A stretch of 5,767 nucleotides of DNA, from positions 1 through 5,767 of the forward strand of contig UQGD01000063.1 of NCBI GenBank assembly GCA_900540455.1, given 5' to 3'. The DNA is from an uncultured Faecalibacterium sp. Its GTDB lineage: Bacteria > Bacillota > Clostridia > Oscillospirales > Ruminococcaceae. The translations under genes were made by a program, and so were the position numbers. Under the pieces are notes generated by a model, which did no database searches, was not told the origin of the DNA, and saw only the letters and a program-made list of their open reading frames with translations. This document shows positions 1 through 5,767 of the stretch, in pieces; position 1 is the stretch's first letter; each line of letters starts with the position of its first letter.

Positions 1-2
1 TT

Positions 3-95
3 GCACAAAATCGTCAGTCGGCGGGCAATGGTTTCTTATTCGGAGGCAGCCAAGGGGGTTTTCTGCATTTTCATACGCAGCTGCGCCCCCTGCGC
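3..95 (-). repeat. Left copy of a ~95-nt structured intergenic repeat (possible ncRNA)
   Basis: This stretch matches, in inverted orientation, the element at 5670-5765. Read on the minus strand it has, in order: a possible closing arm GCGCA (91-95), a hairpin CTGC/GCAG (arms 77-80 and 63-66, 10-nt loop ending in AAAAT), the shared core at 51-26 containing GGCTGCCTCC and AATAAGAAA and ending in CATTG, then CTGA (17-14), GATTT (12-8) and a closing arm TGTGC (7-3). A 10-base palindrome CGCAGCTGCG (76-85) competes with the small hairpin. The strand given is the outward reading and is arbitrary: the active strand, if it is transcribed, is unknown. The element touches the window edge and may extend beyond it. 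I do not recognise it as a named RNA family or insertion sequence. Confidence 0.55.
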
Positions 96-120
96 CCAAA
101 AATCCCCTTGAAAAATCACC

Positions 121-132
121 TCAATATATTGA
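121..132. promoter_or_regulatory. Perfect 12-bp palindrome overlapping the degV -35 box
   Basis: TCAATATATTGA is its own reverse complement and its right end overlaps the first four bases of the -35 hexamer at 129-134. A dyad in this position would suit a repressor that blocks RNA polymerase. No regulator gene is present in the window, and AT-rich palindromes can arise by chance, so operator function is only a suggestion. Confidence 0.3.
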
Positions 133-158
133 CTTTTTCCGTATCAGTCTGCTATACT
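129..158 (+). promoter_or_regulatory. Sigma-A-type promoter of degV
   Basis: A -35 box TTGACT (129-134, five of six consensus bases) and a -10 box TATACT (153-158, five of six) are separated by 18 bases. The -10 is preceded by TGC, giving an extended -10 motif (TGnTATACT). Transcription would start near 165, leaving a leader of roughly 55 nt before the ATG at 222. The leader contains a small hairpin GCGCA/TGCGC (171-175 and 181-185) with a 5-nt loop. This promoter also argues against any upstream coding start near 108, since such an ORF would run through it. Confidence 0.75.
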
Positions 159-209
159 ATTTGTAGTTATGCGCAGTTTTTGCGCCTTCACCTGTTGCTT
201 TATACCCAT

Positions 210-214
210 GGAGG
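210..214 (+). promoter_or_regulatory. Ribosome-binding site that fixes the degV start
   Basis: GGAGG lies seven bases before the ATG at 222. It selects this start over the longer open frame that begins near 108, which would place the promoter inside the coding region and add an N-terminal stretch unlike the family. Confidence 0.85.
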
Positions 215-221
215 TAACGAT

Positions 222-1088
222 ATGATCCGCATCCTTACGGACTCTGCGTCCGATATCCTGCCCGCCGAGGCTGCCCAGCTGGGGGTCTCTCTTGTTCCGC
301 TGAACGTCACCTTTGAGGATGGCTCTGTGATCCGGGACGGCGTGGACCTGACCCCGTCCGAGTTCTACACCCGGATGGAGACCTGCCACCACCTGCCCAT
401 GACCAGCCAGCCCAGCCCGGAGCTGTTCGAGCGCTTCTTCCGGGAGGCAGACGAGGCCGGTGACATCGTGATCGGCATTTTCCTTTCCCACGAGCTGTCC
501 GGCACCTACCAGTGCGCCAAGCTGGCCGCCGACATGGCCAACGTGGACAACGTCCGCTTTGTGGACAGCAGCACGGTCTGCCTGGGCGAGGCGCTGCTGG
601 TGCATCTGGCCGCCAAACTGCGGGACGAGGGCCGCACCGCGGACCAGATCGTGGACGCGCTGGAGACGGCAAAACAGCACCTGCACCTGGTGGCTGCCAT
701 CGACAACCTGAAATACCTGCGCAAGGGCGGCCGCCTGCCCGCCGCTGCCGCCGTAGCCGGCGGGATGCTGGGCATCAAGCCCCTGATCTGCGTGCAGGAT
801 GGCAAGGTCGTCCTGGCTGGCAAGGCCCGGGGTCTGCCCGGCGCTTACGTCGCCCTGTTCAAAAAGATCGATGAGATGGGCGGCATCCACCCGGACTTTG
901 CCCCCATGGCAGGCTACACTGTCAGCCCCCGGGAGATCCAGCCCATCCAGAACTATCTGTGCGAGAACCTTGGCGTCAACGACCCCATGGTGCGCCAGAT
1001 CGGCTGCGTCATCGGCACCCACGCCGGGCCGGGCGCCTTTGGCCTGGCCTTCTTTGACAAGGAGCTGGACCTGTCTGCCCAGAATTGA
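222..1088 (+). CDS. DegV family protein (FakB-like fatty-acid-binding protein)
   Basis: The product is 288 residues, the usual length of DegV proteins. The family binds a long-chain fatty acid; the characterised members (FakB) present exogenous fatty acid to the kinase FakA in the cytoplasm so that it can be phosphorylated and used for phospholipid synthesis. Family signatures are all present: TDSASDI at 6-12, TSQPS at 61-65, the loop ELSGTY at 91-96, LKYLRKGGR at 163-171 and GTHAGPGA at 265-272. T61, S93 and H267 sit where FakB proteins contact the fatty-acid carboxylate (recalled from the family, not computed). There is no signal peptide or membrane segment. The start at 222 is chosen for its GGAGG site and for the correctly placed N-terminal beta-strand. 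The gene is single, with its own promoter and terminator; no fakA kinase is in the window, so the fatty-acid role here is inferred from family alone. Genomes of this group often carry several degV paralogues with different lipid preferences. Confidence 0.93.
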   Translation: MIRILTDSASDILPAEAAQLGVSLVPLNVTFEDGSVIRDGVDLTPSEFYTRMETCHHLPMTSQPSPELFERFFREADEAGDIVIGIFLSHELSGTYQCAKLAADMANVDNVRFVDSSTVCLGEALLVHLAAKLRDEGRTADQIVDALETAKQHLHLVAAIDNLKYLRKGGRLPAAAAVAGGMLGIKPLICVQDGKVVLAGKARGLPGAYVALFKKIDEMGGIHPDFAPMAGYTVSPREIQPIQNYLCENLGVNDPMVRQIGCVIGTHAGPGAFGLAFFDKELDLSAQN

Positions 1089-1106
1089 TCCCCGACCATT
1101 GCAACC

Positions 1107-1142
1107 AAAAAAGCGGAGAGCTGCTGTGCTCTCCGCTTTTTG
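1107..1142. terminator. Bidirectional intrinsic terminator between convergent degV and SNF2 genes
   Basis: A 9-bp stem, GCGGAGAGC (1113-1121) with GCTCTCCGC (1128-1136), encloses a 6-nt loop. It is flanked by six A on the left (1107-1112) and five T on the right (1137-1141), so it yields a hairpin plus U-run on either strand. It starts 18 bases after the degV stop and ends three bases before the SNF2 stop codon, so both convergent genes probably use it. Confidence 0.9.
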
Positions 1143-1144
1143 TT

Positions 1145-4100
1145 TTATTCGGTGCTCTGTTCCAGCAGCTCCAGCAGCTGATCCGGCCGCATGGAGAGGA
1201 TCGCTCCGTCTGCGCTTCCGGTGACGGTATCCGCCAGAGACTGTTTTGCCTGCTGCATCTCCAGGATCTTTTCCTCAATGGTGTCCTGAGCGATCAGCTT
1301 ATACACCTGCACCGGGTTATTCTGCCCAATGCGGTAGGCACGGTCGGTGGCCTGGTTCTGGGCCGCCTGGTTCCACCAGGGATCATAGTGGATCACGATA
1401 TCCGCTGCGGTCAGGTTCAGGCCAGTGCCGCCAGCCCGCAGCGAGATCAGGAACACATCTGCCTCCCCGCTATTGAAGCGGCGCACCAGCTCTGCCCGTA
1501 CCGGCTTTGGGGTGGAGCCTTGCAGCGTAAAGTGCCGCAGGCCCGCTTCATCCAAGCGGCTGGCCAGAAGCTCCAGCATGGAGGTGAACTGGCTGAACAG
1601 CAGGATGCGGTGCCCCCCCTCCACCGCAGACTGCACCAGCTCCATGCAGGCTTCCAGCTTGGCGCTGCCTCCGGCCCAGTCCTCGGTCACCAAGCGGGGG
1701 TCGCAGCACAACTCCCGCAGCCGGGTCAGCACCGCAAACACCGCCATCCGATCCTCCGGTTTGGCCGCCCGGAGCTTGTCCTTGGAGTCCAGCACCGCCG
1801 CCAGGTACAGCCGGCGCTGCTGCTCCTCCATCTCCACACGGCAGACCGTCTCGGTCTTGGGGGGCAGCTCCCGCAGCACCTCCGACTTCATCCGCCGCAG
1901 GATAAAGGGGCTGGTCAGCAGGTTCAGCCGCCGGGCAGCCTCCTTGTCCTCCTGCTGAAGGATGGGCTTTTCAAACCGGTTGCAAAAGCTCATATACGGG
2001 GGCAGATACCCCGGCATCAAAAAGGAGAAGATGCTCCACAGCTCTCCCAGGCGGTTTTCCACCGGGGTGCCGGTAAGGGCAAACCGCACCTGACTGCGAA
2101 CCCGGCAAACCGCCTTATATTTTTGGGTGGTATGGTTCTTGATGGCCTGCGCTTCGTCCAGGATGCAGGCGTAAAAAGGCTGCTGGGCATACAAGGCCTC
2201 GTCCCGGCGCAGCAGCTCATATCCCGTCACCACCAGATCCGCCTCGGCCCATTGCTGGGCCAGCGCCGCCCGGTGTGCGGCGTCCCCATCCACTGCAATG
2301 CAGCGCAGCTGCGGGGTGAACTTCTCGCACTCCTGCGCCCAGTTCAGCACCAGCGATGCCGGACAGACGATGAGGCTGGGCAGGGTCTGCCCGCCTTCTT
2401 TCAGGGCCAGCAGATAGCTCAGCACCTGCAAGGTCTTGCCCAGGCCCATATCATCGGCCAGGATGCCCCCCATGCCGTAACCGTCCAGGGTACGCAGCCA
2501 GCGGTAGCCGTCCCGCTGGTACTTGCGCAGCACCCCCCGCAGGCTCTCCGGCGGGGCATAGTCGCTGTCCTTCACGGCATGGAAGCTGCGGCTGATCCGG
2601 CGGAAGGCATCGTCCCGGGAAAAACGCACCCCCGGCCGGCCGCTCAATGCGCCATCCAGACTGGGGGCACGGTACAGCGGCAGCTGGGCATGCCCCTGGG
2701 TCAGCTTTGCGCCGGACAGTTCCAGAGTCTCGTCCAGCTCCTCCAGCACCTGCATGGAGTCGTCCAGCCGCAGCAGACTGCCGTCCCGCAGGCGATGGTA
2801 GCGCTTTTTCTGCCGCAGGCTCCGGATCAGCCCCCGCAGCTCGCTGACCGGGAACTCGCCCGTATCCACCTCCAGGTCCAGCACACTGCCATGCACCGAT
2901 ACCCCCACCGAAACCTTAGGCGGCGTCGCCTCCAGCCGCCGGAATGCATCGCTGAGGTATACCTCGCCCATCGTCAGCAGCGCCGGGACCCCTTCGTCCA
3001 AAAAGCGGCAGACCGTCTCTTCATCGGCGGCGCCGTATTCCCGGCCGTCGGGTCCGTAGCCCTTTTCCAGAAAAGCGCTCAGCAGCCGCTGCGCCCGGCT
3101 CTCGGCCCGGCTGTCCCGCACCAAGTTCAGCGGGGCTGCGTCCTGGGTGACCTTGTCCTCTCCGTACAAAAATTCTGCGTGGGCACTCACCGTCCCCCCA
3201 TGGGGCGAATCCAGGTAGAACTGCACCACCGGCTCCAGGGGGATCTGGTCCAGCAGCAGCCGCTCCGGGTCCTGGATCTGGACCCGGCGGCCCAACGCAG
3301 GCAGAACATAGCTGCAAAAATCCACCGCATCCCGTTTGGAGAAAAACAGCTCCTGCCCGCACAGCGCCCGCAGCGCCGGACCCAGGCGGGCTGCCTCGGT
3401 CCGCTCCAGCTTCCAAAGGGTGGTCTCGTCAAATACATATGCCCCCTCCAGGCTGGGCGCCCAGCCCAGCACCGGACAGATCCCTACCTGTACGCCGCCC
3501 CGCTGGGGGGCAGCGGTCAGGGTCAGGGACGGCATCCCCATCGCCAGGGTGTACCCGCCCACGACCCCCTCCGGGGCGTAAAGCTCCACCAGGCTGTCCA
3601 TCGCTTCTCCGGACAGGAACACCCCTCCCGCAGGCAGCCCCTGGGGCAGGCGGCCGGTCCTGGCTTCCATGCCCTGGCGGGCGCTCTGCTGGCGGCGCAG
3701 CAGGGTCAGGATCTGCTGTGCCCGGGGGTCAAAGGCGCTCCATTGGTGGACGAAGCACAGATTCTTGCTGTAACTCACCATCTGCCCCTGCTCCACAGCC
3801 TGCAGCAGCTCTGGGATGCTCTTGACCAGGTATCCCCGTCCCTCTCCATCCGATACCCGCAGCCGCAGCCACGGCTCCGAGCCGGAGAGAAGGGTCAGCT
3901 CCGGTTCCAGCCGGGCAAAGCCCTGGCGCTGAAGCGGCAGGGGGCTTTCCAGCTCCGCCAGCGCCTCCTGCTGATACACCTCCAGCAGCTGCCGGGCGGC
4001 CAGATCGCTCTCCGGCTCGTCCTCGCGCCACTTTTTCCCGAACAGCATCGCCAGATTGTTGGTGTAGTTGCTGCCCTTGCCCACCTTGTCCCGCAGCAGC

Positions 4101-4435
4101 TGCTGCCGACGCTGTTCCGCCGGGTCCTCCAGGGCGCCAGCCTTCTGCTGCTCCATCCGATGGGCCGCCAGCAGCAGTGCGCCAATGTGCTCGCAGCAGG
4201 GGCCGTCACCGTTTTCGTTCCGGGCACAGGGACAGCTGGCACTGACAAAGGTGCCGTTGGCCCGCAGCCAGCACTGCGCCCGGCAGCTCTGCCCGCCGCT
4301 GCGCACCAAAGCGCTGAGATGCCGCACCCCCCGGCCGCTGGTCTCTTCCTGCAGGTCCCGCACCTTGTCTTCCAACTTGCTGGCGTGGGCCAAGACCTCC
4401 TCCCCCAGCAGATAGCGGATCTCTTCTCGGTCCAT
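1145..4435 (-). CDS. SWIM zinc-finger / SNF2-family DEAD-like helicase
   Basis: The product is about 1096 residues. Near the N-terminus is a SWIM zinc finger, CxC...CxH, formed by C68, C70, C81 and H83. A long middle section (about 100-620) fits the bacterial SNF2-associated region found in these proteins. The C-terminal half is a full SNF2 ATPase: Walker A DDMGLGKT (661-668), motif Ia around CPASLVLNW (691-699), Walker B DEAQ (760-763), motif III LTGTPVENRLGELWS (787-801), FSQF (947-950), RAGGTGLNLTAAD (1000-1012), DPWWNQA (1018-1024) and the arginine finger motif TDRAYRIGQ (1030-1038). All catalytic motifs are intact. The family uses ATP to translocate on double-stranded DNA and remodel bound protein; the bacterial SWIM-SNF2 members have no well-established job. 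The ATG at 4435 follows an AGAGGGGG site; a longer in-frame start at 4621 would lie inside cysK and across its terminator. It stands alone, with no restriction-modification or defence partners nearby. Confidence 0.93.
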   Translation of the reverse strand: MDREEIRYLLGEEVLAHASKLEDKVRDLQEETSGRGVRHLSALVRSGGQSCRAQCWLRANGTFVSASCPCARNENGDGPCCEHIGALLLAAHRMEQQKAGALEDPAEQRRQQLLRDKVGKGSNYTNNLAMLFGKKWREDEPESDLAARQLLEVYQQEALAELESPLPLQRQGFARLEPELTLLSGSEPWLRLRVSDGEGRGYLVKSIPELLQAVEQGQMVSYSKNLCFVHQWSAFDPRAQQILTLLRRQQSARQGMEARTGRLPQGLPAGGVFLSGEAMDSLVELYAPEGVVGGYTLAMGMPSLTLTAAPQRGGVQVGICPVLGWAPSLEGAYVFDETTLWKLERTEAARLGPALRALCGQELFFSKRDAVDFCSYVLPALGRRVQIQDPERLLLDQIPLEPVVQFYLDSPHGGTVSAHAEFLYGEDKVTQDAAPLNLVRDSRAESRAQRLLSAFLEKGYGPDGREYGAADEETVCRFLDEGVPALLTMGEVYLSDAFRRLEATPPKVSVGVSVHGSVLDLEVDTGEFPVSELRGLIRSLRQKKRYHRLRDGSLLRLDDSMQVLEELDETLELSGAKLTQGHAQLPLYRAPSLDGALSGRPGVRFSRDDAFRRISRSFHAVKDSDYAPPESLRGVLRKYQRDGYRWLRTLDGYGMGGILADDMGLGKTLQVLSYLLALKEGGQTLPSLIVCPASLVLNWAQECEKFTPQLRCIAVDGDAAHRAALAQQWAEADLVVTGYELLRRDEALYAQQPFYACILDEAQAIKNHTTQKYKAVCRVRSQVRFALTGTPVENRLGELWSIFSFLMPGYLPPYMSFCNRFEKPILQQEDKEAARRLNLLTSPFILRRMKSEVLRELPPKTETVCRVEMEEQQRRLYLAAVLDSKDKLRAAKPEDRMAVFAVLTRLRELCCDPRLVTEDWAGGSAKLEACMELVQSAVEGGHRILLFSQFTSMLELLASRLDEAGLRHFTLQGSTPKPVRAELVRRFNSGEADVFLISLRAGGTGLNLTAADIVIHYDPWWNQAAQNQATDRAYRIGQNNPVQVYKLIAQDTIEEKILEMQQAKQSLADTVTGSADGAILSMRPDQLLELLEQSTE

Positions 4436-4442
4436 GTCCCGT

Positions 4443-4450
4443 CCCCCTCT
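4443..4450 (-). promoter_or_regulatory. Ribosome-binding site selecting the SNF2 gene start
   Basis: On the minus strand AGAGGGGG lies seven bases before the ATG at 4435 (the GAGG part is about 10 bases away). It supports this start over upstream in-frame ATG codons, the furthest of which (4621) overlaps the end of cysK. Confidence 0.6.
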
Positions 4451-4479
4451 CGGTGTGTTTTCAAAAGCTCTATTGGTTA

Positions 4480-4508
4480 AGCATACCGCACCGCCGCCCC
4501 GGATGCAA
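4480..4508 (-). promoter_or_regulatory. Tentative promoter of the SNF2 helicase gene
   Basis: On the minus strand TTGCAT (4508-4503) and TATGCT (4485-4480) are 17 bases apart. They match three and four of six consensus bases, so this is weak, but it is the best pair I find between the cysK terminator and the SNF2 start. A start near 4473 would give a leader of about 38 nt. Confidence 0.35.
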
Positions 4509-4565
4509 GGGGAGACGGCAGATTTTTGATGGCAAAACATCGCAAGGCCGGACATTCCCTTATAC

Positions 4566-4596
4566 AAAAAAGCGGCGGATGCAGCCGCATCCGCCG
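4566..4596 (-). terminator. Intrinsic terminator of cysK
   Basis: Read on the minus strand, a 10-bp stem CGGCGGATGC/GCATCCGCCG (arms 4596-4587 and 4582-4573) with a 4-nt loop is followed by one C and then six T (4571-4566). It begins 14 bases after the cysK stop. The other strand lacks a T-run, so it acts in the cysK direction only. It separates cysK from the SNF2 gene. Confidence 0.9.
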
Positions 4597-4610
4597 ACAA
4601 AAAGCCATGA

Positions 4611-5543
4611 TCAATCGTCAAACATCCCGGTGGACAGGTAACGGTCGCCGGTGTCCGGCAGCAGCGTCACGATGGTCTTGCCCCGATTTTCCGGGCGCTT
4701 GGCCAGCTCCACCGCCGCCCAAAGAGCCGCTCCGGAGGAGATGCCCACCAGCACGCCCTCGGTGCGGGCCATCAGCCGCCCGGCGGCAAATGCATCCTGG
4801 TCTGTCACAGCCAGCAGCTCATCATAGATGGCGGTATCCAGCACCTGCGGCACAAAGTTTGCACCAATGCCCTGGATCTTATGGGGGCCCGCCGTCCCCT
4901 TGCTCAGCAGCGGAGATGCGGCAGGCTCCACACCCACGATGTGTACCGCCGGGTCCTGGCTTTTCAGGTAGCGTCCCACGCCCGTAATGGTGCCGCCGGT
5001 GCCCACGCCCGCCACAAATACATCCACATGGCCCTCGGTGTCCTGCCAGATCTCCGGGCCGGTGGTCTCAAAATGGGCTTGGGGGTTGGCAGGGTTTGTG
5101 AACTGTCCCGCCAGAAACGCCCCGGGGATCTGCTGCACCAGCTGCTGTGCCTTTTCCACTGCGCCGCTCATCCCCTTGCTTCCCTCGGTCAGCACCAGCT
5201 CAGCCCCGTAGGCCCGCATCAGCTGCCGGCGCTCCAGGCTCATGGTCTCCGGCATTACGATGACCACCCGGTAGCCACGGGCAGCAGCCACAGCTGCCAG
5301 GCCGATGCCGGTATTGCCGGAGGTAGGCTCCACGATCACCGACCCTTCCTTCAGCAGACCTTTCTGCTCGGCATCCCGGATCATGGACAGCGCCGCCCGG
5401 TCCTTGACCGACCCGGCGGGGTTCAGGTATTCCAGTTTTGCCAGCACCCGGGCTTCCAGCCCCAGCTGCTGCCGGATGCGGCACAGCTCCAAAAGCGGCG
5501 TGCGGCCGATCATCTGGTCCATCGATGTATAGATCTTGCTCAT
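4611..5543 (-). CDS. cysK: Cysteine synthase A (O-acetylserine sulfhydrylase)
   Basis: The product is 310 residues, the usual length. It is a cytoplasmic PLP enzyme that joins O-acetyl-L-serine with sulfide to give L-cysteine and acetate, the last step of cysteine synthesis. The PLP-binding lysine is K47 in NPAGSVKDRA (41-50). The substrate loop TSGNTG is at 74-79, the PLP phosphate-binding loop GTGGT at 181-185, the family stretch HKIQGIGANFVP at 221-232, GISSGA (267-272, including the serine that contacts the PLP ring nitrogen) and PDTGDRYLST at 296-305. Nothing is missing or truncated. The ATG at 5543 has a GGAGG site 10 bases upstream within AGGGAGGGG. The gene has its own promoter and terminator and no cysE or sulfur-transport partner in view. 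The related cysM or cystathionine beta-synthase families are less likely given length and the CysK-type motifs. In some Firmicutes CysK also acts as a partner of the regulator CymR; nothing here tests that. Confidence 0.96.
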   Translation of the reverse strand: MSKIYTSMDQMIGRTPLLELCRIRQQLGLEARVLAKLEYLNPAGSVKDRAALSMIRDAEQKGLLKEGSVIVEPTSGNTGIGLAAVAAARGYRVVIVMPETMSLERRQLMRAYGAELVLTEGSKGMSGAVEKAQQLVQQIPGAFLAGQFTNPANPQAHFETTGPEIWQDTEGHVDVFVAGVGTGGTITGVGRYLKSQDPAVHIVGVEPAASPLLSKGTAGPHKIQGIGANFVPQVLDTAIYDELLAVTDQDAFAAGRLMARTEGVLVGISSGAALWAAVELAKRPENRGKTIVTLLPDTGDRYLSTGMFDD

Positions 5544-5569
5544 AGGTTGATCCCCTCCCTATCTTATAT

Positions 5570-5600
5570 TGTATCCGGCCGCCTCCGGCTGTATCCTGCC
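5570..5600. repeat. Direct repeat pair in the cysK leader
   Basis: On the plus strand TGTATCCGGCC (5570-5580) and TGTATCCTGCC (5590-5600) match at 10 of 11 positions with start-to-start spacing of exactly 20 bp, about two helical turns. They lie between the proposed cysK transcription start (near 5622) and the ribosome-binding site at 5552-5560. They could be a two-site operator or part of the leader RNA; no regulator is identified. Confidence 0.5.
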
Positions 5601-5628
5601 GTAAATTTTCACGGGCGGCCTCAAGGCG

Positions 5629-5657
5629 ATTGTAATACGACAAACGGGGGTTGTCAA
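5629..5657 (-). promoter_or_regulatory. Strong sigma-A-type promoter of cysK
   Basis: On the minus strand a perfect -35 box TTGACA (5657-5652) and a -10 box TACAAT (5634-5629, five of six) are 17 bases apart, the optimal spacing. Transcription would start near 5622, giving a leader of about 79 nt. No T-box or other recognised riboswitch signature appears in that leader. Confidence 0.85.
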
Positions 5658-5669
5658 TCTTTTTTAAGC

Positions 5670-5765
5670 GGGGCATCCGCTGCTGGCCTGCACAGAAAAA
5701 GCAGGTGTACCGTCAAGGCTGCCTCCAAATAAGAAAACATTGGTTCTGGCTGAGAGATTTGCCCC
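5670..5765 (+). repeat. Right copy of the ~95-nt structured intergenic repeat (possible ncRNA)
   Basis: This is the inverted partner of the element at 3-95. On the plus strand it has a closing stem GGGGCA (5670-5675) with TGCCCC (5760-5765), a hairpin CCTGC/GCAGG (5687-5691 and 5701-5705, 9-nt loop ending in AAAAA), the shared 26-nt core at 5717-5742 containing GGCTGCCTCC and AATAAGAAA, then CTGA (5750-5753) and GATTT (5756-5760, whose last T is the first base of the closing arm). Its inner end lies 12 bases outside the cysK -35 box. The strand given is the outward reading and is arbitrary. The outer boundary falls two bases from the window end, so flanking promoter or terminator signals on that side cannot be seen. 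Confidence 0.55.
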
Positions 5766-5767
5766 AT

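Noticed and set aside
8..40. Hammerhead-like core motifs (CTGACGA and GAAAC on the minus strand)
   Set aside because: Only about 14 bases separate the two motifs, too few for the two helices and cleavage site that this order would need, and the right copy has CTGAGAG instead of the required core.
38..76. 12-codon ORF on the minus strand in the left repeat ending at the same place as a frame in the right copy
   Set aside because: It has no ribosome-binding site, and the upstream residues do not correspond between copies; the shared end simply reflects the conserved nucleotide core.
108..221. N-terminal extension of DegV from an upstream TTG
   Set aside because: It would run through the promoter at 129-158, has no ribosome-binding site and adds residues foreign to the family. 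The ATG at 222 has GGAGG seven bases upstream.
4436..4621. Longer SNF2 protein starting at 4621
   Set aside because: That start lies inside the end of cysK and its transcript would have to cross the cysK terminator. The extra 62 residues look like translated non-coding sequence.
5563..5573. Second cysK promoter with TACAAT at 5573-5568
   Set aside because: There is no -35 match at the right distance (the hexamer 17 bases upstream is GGATAC), and a near-perfect promoter exists at 5629-5657.
5679..5720. Short peptide on the minus strand from TTG after GGAGG in the right repeat copy (about 20 codons)
   Set aside because: The left copy has AAG in place of TTG and no equivalent frame, so coding is not conserved between copies.
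5740..5767. Glycine-riboswitch-like string GGGGCAA...TCTCTCAG on the minus strand
   Set aside because: The left copy lacks the matching bases, and the following conserved aptamer segments are not present in either copy.

Overview
The window holds three complete protein-coding genes typical of a GC-rich Firmicute. The mix of strongly GC-biased codons, AT-rich intergenic promoters of the sigma-A type, strong GGAGG ribosome-binding sites and simple hairpin/U-run terminators suggests an Oscillospiraceae gut bacterium (Faecalibacterium, Subdoligranulum or Gemmiger-like). That placement is an inference from style and gene families, not a sequence match.

Layout, left to right. 1-128: an intergenic stretch whose first ~95 bases form one copy of a structured repeat, followed by the degV promoter. 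222-1088 (+): a DegV/FakB-type fatty-acid-binding protein. 1107-1141: a hairpin with A-run and T-run that can terminate both converging transcripts. 1145-4435 (-): a large SWIM zinc-finger plus SNF2 helicase. 4436-4610: the SNF2 leader with a tentative promoter, then a terminator for the gene above it. 4611-5543 (-): cysteine synthase A. 5544-5657: the cysK leader with a pair of direct repeats and a near-consensus promoter. 5670-5765: a second, inverted copy of the ~95-base repeat seen at the left edge.

The three genes look like separate transcription units rather than an operon: degV converges on the SNF2 gene, and cysK is cut off from the SNF2 gene by its own terminator. Their roles (fatty-acid delivery to a kinase, DNA or nucleoprotein remodelling, cysteine synthesis) show no obvious shared pathway.

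The most unusual signal is outside the genes. Two diverged copies of a ~95-nt element lie at opposite ends of the window in opposite orientation, each just upstream of an inward-facing promoter. They share a 26-nt core (24 of 26 identical), a small hairpin with an A-rich loop at matching spacing, a CTGA/GATTT block, and closing stems of different sequence at nearly equal distance. This could be an unnamed structured RNA or a dispersed intergenic repeat; I do not recognise it as a known class. No CRISPR array, tRNA, rRNA, transposase or defence cassette is visible.
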